The position numbers and the translations under genes were made by a program. From an uncultured Oscillospiraceae bacterium (lineage in GTDB: Bacteria > Bacillota > Clostridia > Oscillospirales > Oscillospiraceae), in NCBI GenBank assembly GCA_947630755.1, contig CANRIU010000001.1, forward strand, positions 62,001 to 126,000: 64,000 bases of DNA, given 5' to 3'. Under the pieces are notes generated by a model that ran no database searches, was not told the DNA's origin, and saw only the letters and a program-made list of their open reading frames with translations. This document shows positions 8,378 to 16,831 of this stretch, one piece after another (position 1 is the stretch's first letter; each line of letters opens with the position of its first letter).

Positions 8378-8836
8378 TTATATGCTCCCCTCATCCCCGG
8401 GTGCACCGGAGAGCCGCGAGACGAGGAACCGCAGCGCCTCCACATACCCCTCAAAGCCCATGCCCTTTATCGTCCGGACACATGCCGCGCGGATGTAGCT
8501 CGTCCTGCGAAACTCCTCCCTTGTGTCGGGGTCGGAGATGTGCACCTCCACCGTCGGGATCCCCACCGCCTTCACCGCGTCGAGGAGCGCGACGGACGTG
8601 TGGGTGTACGCCCCGGGATTTATGATAATGCCGTCTATCCTCCCGTAGGCGCCCTGTATGGCGTCAACCAGCGCCCCCTCGTGGTTCGACTGGTAAAACT
8701 CAGCCTGCGCGCCAAGCTCCGCCGCCCGCTCCCTTATGAGGGCTACAAGGTCCGCGTAGGTGCCATGGCCGTATATTCCCGGCTCCCGTATGCCCAGCAT
8801 ATTGAGGTTCGGCCCGTTAATAACGAGTATTTTCAC
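8378..8836 (-). CDS. aroQ: 3-dehydroquinate dehydratase, type II
   Basis: A 152-residue type II dehydroquinase, the third step of the shikimate pathway. The N-terminus KILVINGPNLNMLG is the family signature with the active-site tyrosine region close by, and NPGAYTHTSVALLDA and VEVHISD supply the catalytic His and substrate-binding residues. I choose the GTG at 8836, which has GGAG eight bases upstream; an earlier GTG (8845) would add three residues. The start lies within the end of aroEK (20-bp overlap). It is the last gene of the aromatic operon. Confidence 0.93.
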   Translation of the reverse strand: MKILVINGPNLNMLGIREPGIYGHGTYADLVALIRERAAELGAQAEFYQSNHEGALVDAIQGAYGRIDGIIINPGAYTHTSVALLDAVKAVGIPTVEVHISDPDTREEFRRTSYIRAACVRTIKGMGFEGYVEALRFLVSRLSGAPGDEGSI

Positions 8837-10061
8837 AAAAATCACTCCATATCCTCTCCGCGGCGTCGTCCAGTGTGGAGTCGTTTGCGATGGTCACGTC
8901 CGCGAACCGCCTGTACATCGGCTCCCGCACGGCGAGCATCCTCGAAAGCCCCTCTATCCCGTCAGCCGACAGCGGTCTGCCCCGGGTGGAGAGCTGGCTC
9001 AGCTCCCGCTCTATCCGGTATATCCTCCCCGACTGGTGCAGCAGCGGGTAATTCTCCTCCCTCGTGACGCATCCGCCCCCGGTGGTGATTATCCTCCCGC
9101 CGGAGCGGCACACATCCGCGAGGATCTCGGTCTCTATCCTCCGAAACTCCTCCTCCCCCCGGCTCGTGATTATCTCCCCCGGCCGGCTCCCGGTGCGGGA
9201 GGTGATGAGCTTGTCGATGTCCACAAGCTCCCTTCCGGACCTGGCGGCGATGAATTTCCCGATAGTCGTCTTCCCGGAGCCGGGCATACCTATGAGGACG
9301 ATGTTCGTCGCCTCCCGGCACAGCCTGTTTACTATGCCCTCGGTGACACTGTCATCTATGCTCCTGTGGAAAAAGTGCTCCTCCGCCAGCCTCGCCTGCG
9401 CCACCAGCATCGCTAGCCCCCCGGACCTTCGCACGCCGCGCTTTTCCGCCTCCATCAAAAGCGCCGTCCGCATGGGGTTGAATATCACGTCCATCACGCC
9501 CTCCAGCGCCGGGAAGGCATCGAGGCTCACGGGCGACGCCGGGCAGTCCGGGTACATCCCCACGGGCGTGGTGTTTATCAGCACCCGCGCGTCGGCGTGA
9601 AGGTACAGGTTGCCGTAGTTGTTCTCCCCGGAGCGTGAGATGATAACCGTCTCCGCCGCCCCGAGGCTCCGCGCCGCCGCCGTCGCCGTGCGGGATGTGC
9701 CCCCGGAGCCGAGGATCACTGTCTTTCTCCCGGCAAGGTCTATCCCCGCCCGCCTGAGAGCGTACTCCAGCCCGTATTTGTCCGTGTTGTAGCCGTAGAG
9801 CTTCCCGCCCCGGTTCACCACGGTGTTTATTGCGCCGATGTCCCGGGCCGCCGGGTCCACCACGTCCATGTACCTGAACACCTCGCGCTTGTAGGGGATG
9901 GTGACGTTCACCGCCCCCAGCTCCGGCCTGCGCAAAAAGCCCTCCAGCTCCCCGGGGGAGAGCTCATAGAGCCTGTACCCCCTGCATCCCAGCGCGGCGT
10001 GTATCTGCGGCGAGTAGCTGTGCCCCAGCTTCCTGCCGATAAGACCGTATACCCGGTACAT
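8817..10061 (-). CDS. aroEK: Fused shikimate dehydrogenase / shikimate kinase
   Basis: A 414-residue fusion of two consecutive shikimate-pathway enzymes. Residues 1 to about 245 are shikimate dehydrogenase: SYSP substrate motif, VNVTIPYK with the catalytic lysine, NTDKYG, and an NADP-binding GSGGTSRTA. From about residue 250 it is shikimate kinase: Walker A GMPGSGKTT (about 256), LVDIDKLI, the GEEEFRRIE segment, TTGGGCV and RPLSADG. The start is taken at the second ATG (MYRVYG), which lies 8 nt from AGGAG; the first ATG is too close. The order AroE then AroK in one chain matches the pathway order of dehydroquinase product to shikimate to shikimate-3-phosphate. Confidence 0.93.
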   Translation of the reverse strand: MYRVYGLIGRKLGHSYSPQIHAALGCRGYRLYELSPGELEGFLRRPELGAVNVTIPYKREVFRYMDVVDPAARDIGAINTVVNRGGKLYGYNTDKYGLEYALRRAGIDLAGRKTVILGSGGTSRTATAAARSLGAAETVIISRSGENNYGNLYLHADARVLINTTPVGMYPDCPASPVSLDAFPALEGVMDVIFNPMRTALLMEAEKRGVRRSGGLAMLVAQARLAEEHFFHRSIDDSVTEGIVNRLCREATNIVLIGMPGSGKTTIGKFIAARSGRELVDIDKLITSRTGSRPGEIITSRGEEEFRRIETEILADVCRSGGRIITTGGGCVTREENYPLLHQSGRIYRIERELSQLSTRGRPLSADGIEGLSRMLAVREPMYRRFADVTIANDSTLDDAAERIWSDFCENTRY

Positions 10062-10063
10062 GG

Positions 10064-11206
10064 TCATATCTCCTGATAGTTGCCAAGGTACCTCAGCGAC
10101 CTGCAGGAGTGCTCAAGGCTCTCCAGCATATCCACCACCTTCGGGTCCCGGACGCTGGCCTCGATCTCGAAGAAGAACAGAAACTCAAAGTCGTGTCCCA
10201 CCATGGGGCAGGACTCCAGCTTTATCAGGTTGAGCTCCAGGGCGGATATGTGGCTTAAAACGTCGTAGAGCGCCCCGGGACGGTGCTCGCAGGAGAGCAC
10301 CAGCGTTATCCTGTTCGCCCCCGGATAGACCACGGGCTTTTTGGCGATGCATATGAAGCGGGTGTAGTTGTTGTCGGAGTTTTGTATCCGCCCCACGTTC
10401 AGCGCCTCGAGGCCGTAGAGCTCCGCGCAGTTGGAGCTGGAGATAGCCGCCACGGACCTGTCCGGGGACTCGGCGACGTACTTTGCCGCCATGGCGGTGT
10501 TGTCCCGCTTCTCCACCTCCACCCTGTCCCCCAGGGACTTCAAAAACTCGCTGCACTGCCCCAGCGCCTGCTCGTGGGAGACTATCCTTCTCACCTCATT
10601 AAGCTTCACCCCCGGCTTTACCAGAAGCTCGTGGGATATGCACAGCCTCTCGGAGCGGACGATGCTCACGTCCTTCACCTGCAAAAGGTCGTACACCGCC
10701 CTCACGGAGCCGTTGGAGCTGTTTTCGATGGGCAGTATCCCGAAGGAGCACAGGCCGCTCTGAACGGCGTCGAACACCGCCTCAAAATTCTTAAAGTAGA
10801 TTATATTCCCCCGGGGGAACATCCTGTCCGACGCCATCTGGGAGTAGGCCCCCTCCACGCCCTGACAGGCGATGAGCCCTCCCTCCGGGAACAGCCCCGG
10901 GTCGCTCTCCAGAGATTTCTCGATGAAGGAGCGCACATTGGAGCCCGTCTTTAAAATCCCCCGCTGATATGTGCGGCTCAGCTCCAGGACCGTGGAAAAA
11001 AGCCTGTGGGTGTAAAGCTCGAACTCCCCGGAGCCCTCGGACACCCGCCGGAGTATCTCCCTCTCCCGCTCCTTGCTCAGCACGGGCAGCCCGTCCCGGG
11101 CCTTGACCTTCGCTATCTGCCCGGCAAGGTCCATGCGCTCAAGGAAAAGCCGCAGGAACTCGGCGTCGATCCTGTCGATGTTTTCACGAATTTCGGTCAT
11201 TTCCAT
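10064..11206 (-). CDS. pheA: Bifunctional chorismate mutase / prephenate dehydratase (P-protein)
   Basis: A 380-residue enzyme converting chorismate through prephenate to phenylpyruvate. Domain order: AroQ-class chorismate mutase (1 to about 90, IRENIDRIDAEFLRLFLERM), prephenate dehydratase (about 105-285, with IENSSNGSVRAVYDLL and the NYTRFICIA catalytic Thr-Arg-Phe), and a C-terminal ACT domain (about 295-375) for phenylalanine feedback. In the ACT domain the usual ESRP motif reads ESCP, an Arg-to-Cys change at the Phe-binding motif. The start overlaps aroC by 23 bp. It supplies the Phe branch while tyrA supplies the Tyr branch. Confidence 0.93.
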   Translation of the reverse strand: MEMTEIRENIDRIDAEFLRLFLERMDLAGQIAKVKARDGLPVLSKEREREILRRVSEGSGEFELYTHRLFSTVLELSRTYQRGILKTGSNVRSFIEKSLESDPGLFPEGGLIACQGVEGAYSQMASDRMFPRGNIIYFKNFEAVFDAVQSGLCSFGILPIENSSNGSVRAVYDLLQVKDVSIVRSERLCISHELLVKPGVKLNEVRRIVSHEQALGQCSEFLKSLGDRVEVEKRDNTAMAAKYVAESPDRSVAAISSSNCAELYGLEALNVGRIQNSDNNYTRFICIAKKPVVYPGANRITLVLSCEHRPGALYDVLSHISALELNLIKLESCPMVGHDFEFLFFFEIEASVRDPKVVDMLESLEHSCRSLRYLGNYQEI

Positions 11207-12287
11207 ATCCTTTTTCCTCCATCAGTAAGTCTAAGACGGTGAACGCCGCCACGGCCTCCACCACCGGCACGGCGCGAATGGCGACGCATGGGTCGTGCCT
11301 GCCCTTCACCTCAAGCTCCGCCTCCTCCATTTTTGAAAGGCTCACCGTCCTCTGGGGAAGCCCTATGGATGGCGTCGGCTTCATGGCGCACCTGAATGTC
11401 ACGGGCATACCCGTGGTTATCCCCCCGATTATGCCTCCGGCGTCGTTTTTCGATGTCCTGACGGCGCCGTTTTCCACAACATACGGGTCGTTATGCCGGG
11501 AGCCGCGCATCCCGGCGGCCTCAAATCCCGCTCCGAACTCCACGCCCTTCACCGCCGGGATGCCGAAAAGGGCCGTGGCGAGGCGGTTTTCCACCCCGTC
11601 GAACATGGGCGAGCCTATCCCGGCGGGGATCCCCACGCAGGCGCACTCTATCACGCCCCCAACGCTGTCCCGCTCCGCTCTCGCCCGCTCCACGGCCTTC
11701 GCCATTCTCTCCCCGGCGCTGTCGGAGATCGCCGGTATGGCCTTTTTCGCGACGGCCTGAAAAAGCTCCCTCCCGGGCATAAGCGGGAAGGGCTCGTCCG
11801 CCTCCCGCTCCAGTCTCAGTATATGCGCCCCGATGTATATGCCCTCTCTCTCCAGGACCTGCTTTGCTATCCCCCCCGCGATGCACAGCGCCGCGGTGAG
11901 CCTTCCGGAGAAGTGCCCGGAGCCCAGCATATCCACCGCCCCGCCGTATCTCATCCGCGCCGTGAAATCCGCGTGGGACGGGCGTGGGAGGTCCGTGAGG
12001 TTCGCGTAATCCCCGGAGCGCACATCCGTATTCTCAATCACCGCGCAGAGGGGCGACCCGGCGGTGACGCCGTTCACAAGGCCCGAGAGGAACACCGGGC
12101 GGTCCTCCTCCCTGCGGGAGGTGGCAAGGCTCGACGTGCCCGGTCTTCTTCTGGACATGAACTCGTAAAGGGCCTGCTCGTCAATTTTCAGCCCCGCGGG
12201 CAGTCCGTCCATCACCACGCCCACGGCTCTGCCGTGGGACTGCCCGAATACCTGTATCTTCAGCGCGCTTCCGATTTCAGAGGACAT
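11184..12287 (-). CDS. aroC: Chorismate synthase
   Basis: A 367-residue FMN-dependent enzyme, last common step (EPSP to chorismate). Hallmarks are FGQSHGRAVGVVMDGLPAG near the N-terminus, RRRPGTSS, and SRHNDPYVVEN with the RAVPVVEA-type C-terminal motif. The start is set at ATG 12287 (MSSEIGSALK), 8 nt after GGAGGT, which overlaps the aroA stop by 11 bp; a longer in-frame version into aroA has no ribosome site. Confidence 0.94.
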   Translation of the reverse strand: MSSEIGSALKIQVFGQSHGRAVGVVMDGLPAGLKIDEQALYEFMSRRRPGTSSLATSRREEDRPVFLSGLVNGVTAGSPLCAVIENTDVRSGDYANLTDLPRPSHADFTARMRYGGAVDMLGSGHFSGRLTAALCIAGGIAKQVLEREGIYIGAHILRLEREADEPFPLMPGRELFQAVAKKAIPAISDSAGERMAKAVERARAERDSVGGVIECACVGIPAGIGSPMFDGVENRLATALFGIPAVKGVEFGAGFEAAGMRGSRHNDPYVVENGAVRTSKNDAGGIIGGITTGMPVTFRCAMKPTPSIGLPQRTVSLSKMEEAELEVKGRHDPCVAIRAVPVVEAVAAFTVLDLLMEEKGYGNDRNS

Positions 12288-13485
12288 TGACCACACCTCC
12301 CAAACGCCCAAGCTCCTCAAAGAAGCCGGGGTATGACTTGTTGACAGCCTCCGCGCCCAGAATGGTAACGGGGCCCTGGGCCCGCGTCGCCAAAATCGCC
12401 GCCGCCATGACTATCCTGTGGTCGTTCGCCCCGTCAACGGTGCAGGAGCGAAGATAGTCCGCGCTTTTGACGGTGAGGCTGTCCGGCCCCTCCTCGCATT
12501 CAACTCCGAAGGCCCGGAGCATGGCGGCGGTGGAGGAGATCCTGTCGGACTCCTTCATCCGGAGCCTGGCGGCGTTTACAAACCGCATGACGTGTCCCCC
12601 GCTCTCCGGTCCCCGGGGGCGTATCGCCGCTGCCGCCGCCATGGGCGGCAGGAGGTCTGGGTTCTGGGACATGTCATATTCCGCCTCGGACGATGTGCCG
12701 CTTTGCATATCGCGGAGCCAGACGTGAATCATCCTGTCCCCCTGAAGGGACTGGAAATTGAGCCCCGTAAGCTCTACCCCGGGGGGATCTGAGCAGTCGA
12801 AGAAAAACGGTATCTCCCAGAAGGCCGCCTGAGACCAGTCGGCCTCCACCGCATAGTCGCAGGGCGCGTAGCGCTGACCCCCCGGAATGAGAAAGCGCCG
12901 ACAGGAGTCCAGCACCTTTACAAATATCCCGAACTGTTTTAAGACCCCCACCGTCATGACCGCGTAGTCCCGGCTCTCAAGGCTGGATGTGACGACTATC
13001 TCGCTGTCGCCGGAGAGCAGCGGCAGCGCGTACAAAAGCCCGGAGACAAACTGGCTGGACACATTTCCCGGGAGCCTGTACACTCCCGGCATCAGCGTCC
13101 CCGTCACGGTGAGGGTGCTTCCGGAGCGCTCAAAGTGTATGCCCTTCTCCCGGAAGATTTGAAAATACGGCTCCTGCGGGCGCTCCATGAGCCTCCCGCG
13201 GCCCGTGAATCTGGCCCCGCCCCGCAAAACCAGGGCCAGCGGAATGAGAAACCGCAGTGTTGAGCCGGACTCGCCGCAGTCAAGGACGGGGAAGCCGCTC
13301 TCCAGACTGAAAAGCGCCTCCATGCACCGCCTCGTGGCGGCGATGTCCTCAGATTCGGCGAGATTCGTCACTCTGTCCGCCGCACCCGCCAGGTAAGCGC
13401 ATATGAGCGCCCGGTGGCTCAGGGACTTTGAGGGCGGCGGCGTGACGCTGCCCCGGAGGGGACCGGGGATTATCTGAACGTCCAT
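12277..13485 (-). CDS. aroA: 3-phosphoshikimate 1-carboxyvinyltransferase (EPSP synthase)
   Basis: A 402-residue EPSP synthase joining shikimate-3-phosphate and phosphoenolpyruvate. The substrate-binding start PPPSKSLSHRALI is present, with the middle motif GNVSSQFVSGLLYALPLL and the C-terminal KESDRI and NDHRIVMAA motifs. The PEP-loop segment reads DCGESGSTLRFLIPLAL, where most class I enzymes have a GNAGT/A version (LDCGNSGTT-like). It follows aroB after 2 bp and overlaps aroC. Confidence 0.94.
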   Translation of the reverse strand: MDVQIIPGPLRGSVTPPPSKSLSHRALICAYLAGAADRVTNLAESEDIAATRRCMEALFSLESGFPVLDCGESGSTLRFLIPLALVLRGGARFTGRGRLMERPQEPYFQIFREKGIHFERSGSTLTVTGTLMPGVYRLPGNVSSQFVSGLLYALPLLSGDSEIVVTSSLESRDYAVMTVGVLKQFGIFVKVLDSCRRFLIPGGQRYAPCDYAVEADWSQAAFWEIPFFFDCSDPPGVELTGLNFQSLQGDRMIHVWLRDMQSGTSSEAEYDMSQNPDLLPPMAAAAAIRPRGPESGGHVMRFVNAARLRMKESDRISSTAAMLRAFGVECEEGPDSLTVKSADYLRSCTVDGANDHRIVMAAAILATRAQGPVTILGAEAVNKSYPGFFEELGRLGGVVNVL

Positions 13486-13487
13486 CC

Positions 13488-14570
13488 TTACCTCCCGTAC
13501 TCCCCGGCGAGCCTCTCGATAAGGTCAGCCCTCGAGAGCTTCACCCGGCGCACAGCGCCTATCCGCTCGAGCAGTATGAGCGTCACGCTGTCCCCGGAGC
13601 TCTTCTTGTCCACCCCAAGGGCCCTCTCGATGTGCTCCGCGCCGCATTTTATGCGCGTCGGCAGCCCCAGCGGCGCCAGCACCGCCTCTATCCTCTCCGC
13701 CGTGCCCGGCTCCGTCACGCCCATTTTCTCTCCAAGCCCTGCCGCCGCAGCCATCCCCGCCGCCACGGCCTGACCGTGGCTCCAGGCGGTGTAGTTTCCC
13801 GCAAGCTCGTAGGCGTGCCCCAGAGTGTGCCCGAAATTGAGTATCATCCGAAGTCCCGTGTCGTGCTCGTCCTCCTCCACCACCCGGCGCTTTATGTCGC
13901 AGCAGGTGAGGAGTATGTGGTCCATATGCTCCGTGAGCTCCGCTCTCGAGGGCCTTGCCGCCAGAAAGTCAAAAAACTCCCGGTCCCATATGCACCCGTA
14001 TTTTATTACCTCCGCCATGCCGGACATGAACACTCCCTCCGGCAGCGTGCCCAGCGTCTCCGGGTCCATGAGCACAAGGTCCGGCTGATAGAAGGTCCCC
14101 GCCAGATTCTTCCCCGCGGCGAGGTCCACAGCCGTCTTTCCCCCCACGGAGGAGTCCACCTGCGCCAATAGCGTGGTGGGTATCTGCACCAGCCCCACGC
14201 CCCGGAGTATGGTGGAGGCGGCAAAGCCCGCCAGATCCCCCACCACGCCGCCGCCCAGCGCTATTACCGCGTCGGTGCGAGTGATGCCGTGGCCCGCCAT
14301 CCACTCCCAGAGCGCCACGAGCTGCCCGGGGCACTTTGACGTCTCCCCGGCGGGGACGACGTGTGTGTGCACCTCAAAGCTCAGCGTCTCCAGCGACGCC
14401 ACCAGCCTCGCCCCGTACAGCGGCGAGACATGGGAATCCGTTATCACAAAAAGCCTCTTCGCCCCGGGGAGGGTCCGGCGTATGTGCTCCCCGGCCCTGT
14501 CGAGTATCCCCGGCTCGATAATAATGTCGTAGCCGCCTCCGGCGTTGACGTGTAAAGCTCTCGTCTCCAT
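13488..14570 (-). CDS. aroB: 3-dehydroquinate synthase
   Basis: A 360-residue NAD- and metal-dependent enzyme making 3-dehydroquinate from DAHP. Motifs include ALGGGVVGDLAGFAAS, IPTTLLAQVDSSVGGKTAVD and LNFGHTLGHAYE, with the metal-binding histidines. Two adjacent ATG codons occur (14573 and 14570). The second is preferred, since GGAGG then lies 6 nt away; the first forms an ATGA overlap with the tyrA stop. Confidence 0.94.
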   Translation of the reverse strand: METRALHVNAGGGYDIIIEPGILDRAGEHIRRTLPGAKRLFVITDSHVSPLYGARLVASLETLSFEVHTHVVPAGETSKCPGQLVALWEWMAGHGITRTDAVIALGGGVVGDLAGFAASTILRGVGLVQIPTTLLAQVDSSVGGKTAVDLAAGKNLAGTFYQPDLVLMDPETLGTLPEGVFMSGMAEVIKYGCIWDREFFDFLAARPSRAELTEHMDHILLTCCDIKRRVVEEDEHDTGLRMILNFGHTLGHAYELAGNYTAWSHGQAVAAGMAAAAGLGEKMGVTEPGTAERIEAVLAPLGLPTRIKCGAEHIERALGVDKKSSGDSVTLILLERIGAVRRVKLSRADLIERLAGEYGR

Positions 14571-15409
14571 CATGTACCTCCGGCTGTTGTCTTAAGCTCC
14601 CTGCCCTCGCGCAAAAGCGCCCGCAGCGCCTCCCCGTCCCCGGCCTCCAGGGCGTCCCGGTAGCTTGTGAGGTTCGCGATAAGCGTGTCCAGCTCCGTGG
14701 TGAGAAAGTCCCTGTCCGCGAGAAACAGCTCCGTCCACATGTTCTCGTCCAGATACGCCACCCTCGTCATGTCCCTGAAGGACCCGGCTGAGAAGCCCAT
14801 GTGCGTCTGGGCGGTGGGCGACTTCACAAACGCGGAGGAGGTTATGTGGCACAGCTGCGAGGTGTAGGATATTATCCTGTCGTGCTCCGTCGGCGTTGAG
14901 TAGGTTATGCGCCCGAACCCCAGGGAGAGGAAGAAGGTCCTTAATCTCTCCAGAAGCGCCGCCCCGGTATTTTCGCCGGGCGTCAGTATCATGGACGCCC
15001 CGGCAAAAAGGAGCGCCGTGGAGTTTTTAAATCCCCCGTGCTCCTTCCCCGCCATGGGGTGCCCGCCGACGTAGGAAAAGCCGTACCTCTCCGCCAGGGG
15101 CGAGAGCGCCCCGGCAATGAGCCGCTTTACGCCGCAAAGGTCCACCACCACGGCGTCCTTCGATATGCGCGGCGCGTTCTCCTCCGCCCAGGCTATGAGC
15201 GCCGAGGGCGGCAGCGCCGCGAGTATAAGCCCGCACTCCCCCACGGACCCCCTGTCCAGCACGTTGTCTATCGCCCCGGAGGCGAAGGCCAGCGCCATGG
15301 TGTCCCCGTCAATGTCCGCGCCGAGCACCATGTGGTCCGTGTGAAATTTAATGGCCTTTGCCATGGACCCCCCGATGAGCCCCAGGCCCACGATCCCGAT
15401 AGTTGACAT
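14570..15409 (-). CDS. tyrA: Prephenate dehydrogenase
   Basis: A 279-residue NAD(P)-dependent enzyme of the tyrosine branch. It has an N-terminal Rossmann motif GIVGLGLIGGSMAKAI, a VGGHPMAGKEHGG stretch (catalytic and substrate region), and the helical C-terminal dimerisation domain. It lacks a C-terminal ACT domain, so enzyme-level Tyr control would rest on other steps. It sits between aroF (about 90 bp gap) and aroB (overlapping stop/start). Confidence 0.92.
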   Translation of the reverse strand: MSTIGIVGLGLIGGSMAKAIKFHTDHMVLGADIDGDTMALAFASGAIDNVLDRGSVGECGLILAALPPSALIAWAEENAPRISKDAVVVDLCGVKRLIAGALSPLAERYGFSYVGGHPMAGKEHGGFKNSTALLFAGASMILTPGENTGAALLERLRTFFLSLGFGRITYSTPTEHDRIISYTSQLCHITSSAFVKSPTAQTHMGFSAGSFRDMTRVAYLDENMWTELFLADRDFLTTELDTLIANLTSYRDALEAGDGEALRALLREGRELKTTAGGT

Positions 15410-15501
15410 GAAAAAACTTCCTTTCTATATCGCCGCGCAGACCCTCCATGGCCCAGGTGCGGAAAGGATGAGTAACCTAAGTCCCCGGCATAAGCTCCGG
15501 G

Positions 15502-16512
15502 TCACGCCTGCGCCGCCACGGCCCGGTGTATCGCCCGCAGCTTCCCCGCCAGCGCGTCAAACACCGCGGGCTTTAAAGACTGCGGCCCGTCGGACAGCGC
15601 GTGGGCCGGGTCGTTGTGGACCTCGATTATCAGCCCGTCCGCCCCGGCGGCAACAGCCGCGCAGGACAGCGGGTCCACCAGCTCCCACTTCCCGGCGGAG
15701 TGGCTGGGGTCTATCAGCACCGGAAGGTGCGACAGCTTCTTCAGCACCGGTATGGCGGAGATGTCCAGCGTATTTCTGGTGTACGTCTCAAACGTCCTTA
15801 TCCCCCGCTCGCAGAGTATCACCTTATGGTTGCCCCCCGCCATGATATACTCCGCCGACATCAGCAGCTCCTCGTAGGTGTTCGCCAGTCCCCTCTTTAA
15901 GAGCACCGGCTTGTCCTGCCGCCCGAGAAGCTTCAAAAGCTCAAAGTTCTGCATGTTCCTCGCGCCCACCTGGATTATGTCCACGTCCTCGAAAAGCGGC
16001 AGGTGCGCGGCGTCCATAAGTTCCGTGACGATGGGAAGTCCCGTGGCCTCCCGGGCGAGCTTCAAAAGCCTTATTCCCTCCTCGTGGAGTCCCTGGAAGG
16101 AGTAGGGGCTGGTGCGGGGCTTGAAGGCTCCCCCCCGCAGAAGCGTCGCGCCGCTGGCCTTGACGGCCTGTGCCACGGAGATTATCTGCTCCTCGCTCTC
16201 CACGGAGCAGGGCCCGGCGATGAGCGTCAGGCTCCCCCCGCCTATTTTTGTGTTCCCCACCTCTATCACCGTGTCGTCGGGGTGGAATTTGCGGTTCGCG
16301 TTCTTGTAGGGCTCCTGGATGCGCTTCACATCCTCCACGATGTCCAGCGCCAGCAGCAGGTCCATATCTATCTTCGACGTGTCCCCCACCAGGCCCATCA
16401 CCGTCTGGTGCTCGCCCACGGAGGTGTGGATCTCTATCCCCTTGCTCTCAAGCCACGCGGTCAGACTCTCCACCTGCGTTCTGTTGGGGTTTTCCTTAAG
16501 GATGACTATCAT
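15502..16512 (-). CDS. aroF: DAHP synthase, type I-beta with N-terminal ferredoxin-like domain
   Basis: A 336-residue 3-deoxy-7-phosphoheptulonate synthase, first step of aromatic synthesis (PEP plus erythrose-4-phosphate). Residues 1 to about 70 form the ferredoxin-like regulatory domain (MIVILKENPNRTQVESLTAW...) known in the Thermotoga-type enzyme to mediate Phe/Tyr inhibition. The barrel follows with IAGPCSVES, LRGGAFKPRTSPYSFQG and IDPSHSAGK. It is the first structural gene after the leader peptide and attenuator, with AAGGAGAG ahead of ATG 16512. This gives two apparent levels of aromatic control, allosteric and transcriptional (inference). Confidence 0.94.
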   Translation of the reverse strand: MIVILKENPNRTQVESLTAWLESKGIEIHTSVGEHQTVMGLVGDTSKIDMDLLLALDIVEDVKRIQEPYKNANRKFHPDDTVIEVGNTKIGGGSLTLIAGPCSVESEEQIISVAQAVKASGATLLRGGAFKPRTSPYSFQGLHEEGIRLLKLAREATGLPIVTELMDAAHLPLFEDVDIIQVGARNMQNFELLKLLGRQDKPVLLKRGLANTYEELLMSAEYIMAGGNHKVILCERGIRTFETYTRNTLDISAIPVLKKLSHLPVLIDPSHSAGKWELVDPLSCAAVAAGADGLIIEVHNDPAHALSDGPQSLKPAVFDALAGKLRAIHRAVAAQA

Positions 16513-16534
16513 AAAAAACTCTCCTTTTTGCCTG

Positions 16535-16567
16535 AAAAAATTCCCGCGGCCTGTCTGGCCGCGGGAA
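16535..16567 (-). terminator. Attenuator terminator of the aromatic operon
   Basis: On the minus strand, a 9-bp GC stem (CCCGCGGCC at 16557-16565, GGCCGCGGG at 16543-16551) with a 5-nt loop, extended by TT/AA, is followed by AATTTTTT (16535-16542). It ends 23 nt before the aroF start codon and about 50 nt after the leader-peptide stop, the usual place for a ribosome-controlled attenuator. Confidence 0.85.
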
Positions 16568-16614
16568 TAAAGGCGCTTAAATTATGCCCTATCCAACCTT
16601 TCAGCCAAACACCA

Positions 16615-16686
16615 TCAAGCCTTACCAAAATAAAAGGTAAAGCTGAAGCAATAGCCGAAAAAGCTGTTAGCGGAAGTACTTGTCAC
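16615..16686 (-). CDS. Phe/Tyr-rich leader peptide of the aromatic operon
   Basis: A 23-residue reading frame with a GTG start (16684-16686), preceded by GGGAGG nine bases upstream, and a TGA stop at 16615-16617. Residues 9-20 read FFGYCFSFTFYF. In all there are six Phe and two Tyr among 23 residues, far above expectation. The last codons overlap a hairpin (GCTTTACC...GGTAAGGC, 16619-16643), which may be the pause structure. A Rho-independent terminator follows before aroF. The layout is that of a pheA-type leader peptide: starvation for Phe or Tyr would stall the ribosome and prevent termination. I could not resolve a convincing antiterminator by eye. Confidence 0.8.
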   Translation of the reverse strand: MTSTSANSFFGYCFSFTFYFGKA

Positions 16687-16718
16687 AGCCGATTTCCTCC
16701 CGGGCGTTTATTGGAACA

Positions 16719-16747
16719 ATAATAGCACTTCATTAGCCAAAAGACAA
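16719..16747 (-). promoter_or_regulatory. Promoter of the aromatic operon
   Basis: On the minus strand, TTGTCT (16742-16747), a 17-bp spacer, and TATTAT (16719-16724). The predicted start near 16712 leaves about 25 nt before the leader-peptide start codon and a leader of about 200 nt before aroF. Confidence 0.7.
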
Positions 16748-16831
16748 TATGGCATTTTGCACAAATCACAGTTTTTTCACCGGAAAAAGTGGAATAAATT
16801 CCGGTTTTTCCGCCTTTGCGCGAAAGCAGGC

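Noticed and set aside
16779..16811. Terminator after lysC
   Set aside because: Only a 7-bp stem (ACCGGAA/TTCCGGT) with an A-run on the wrong side for the minus strand. Not convincing enough for a separate feature.
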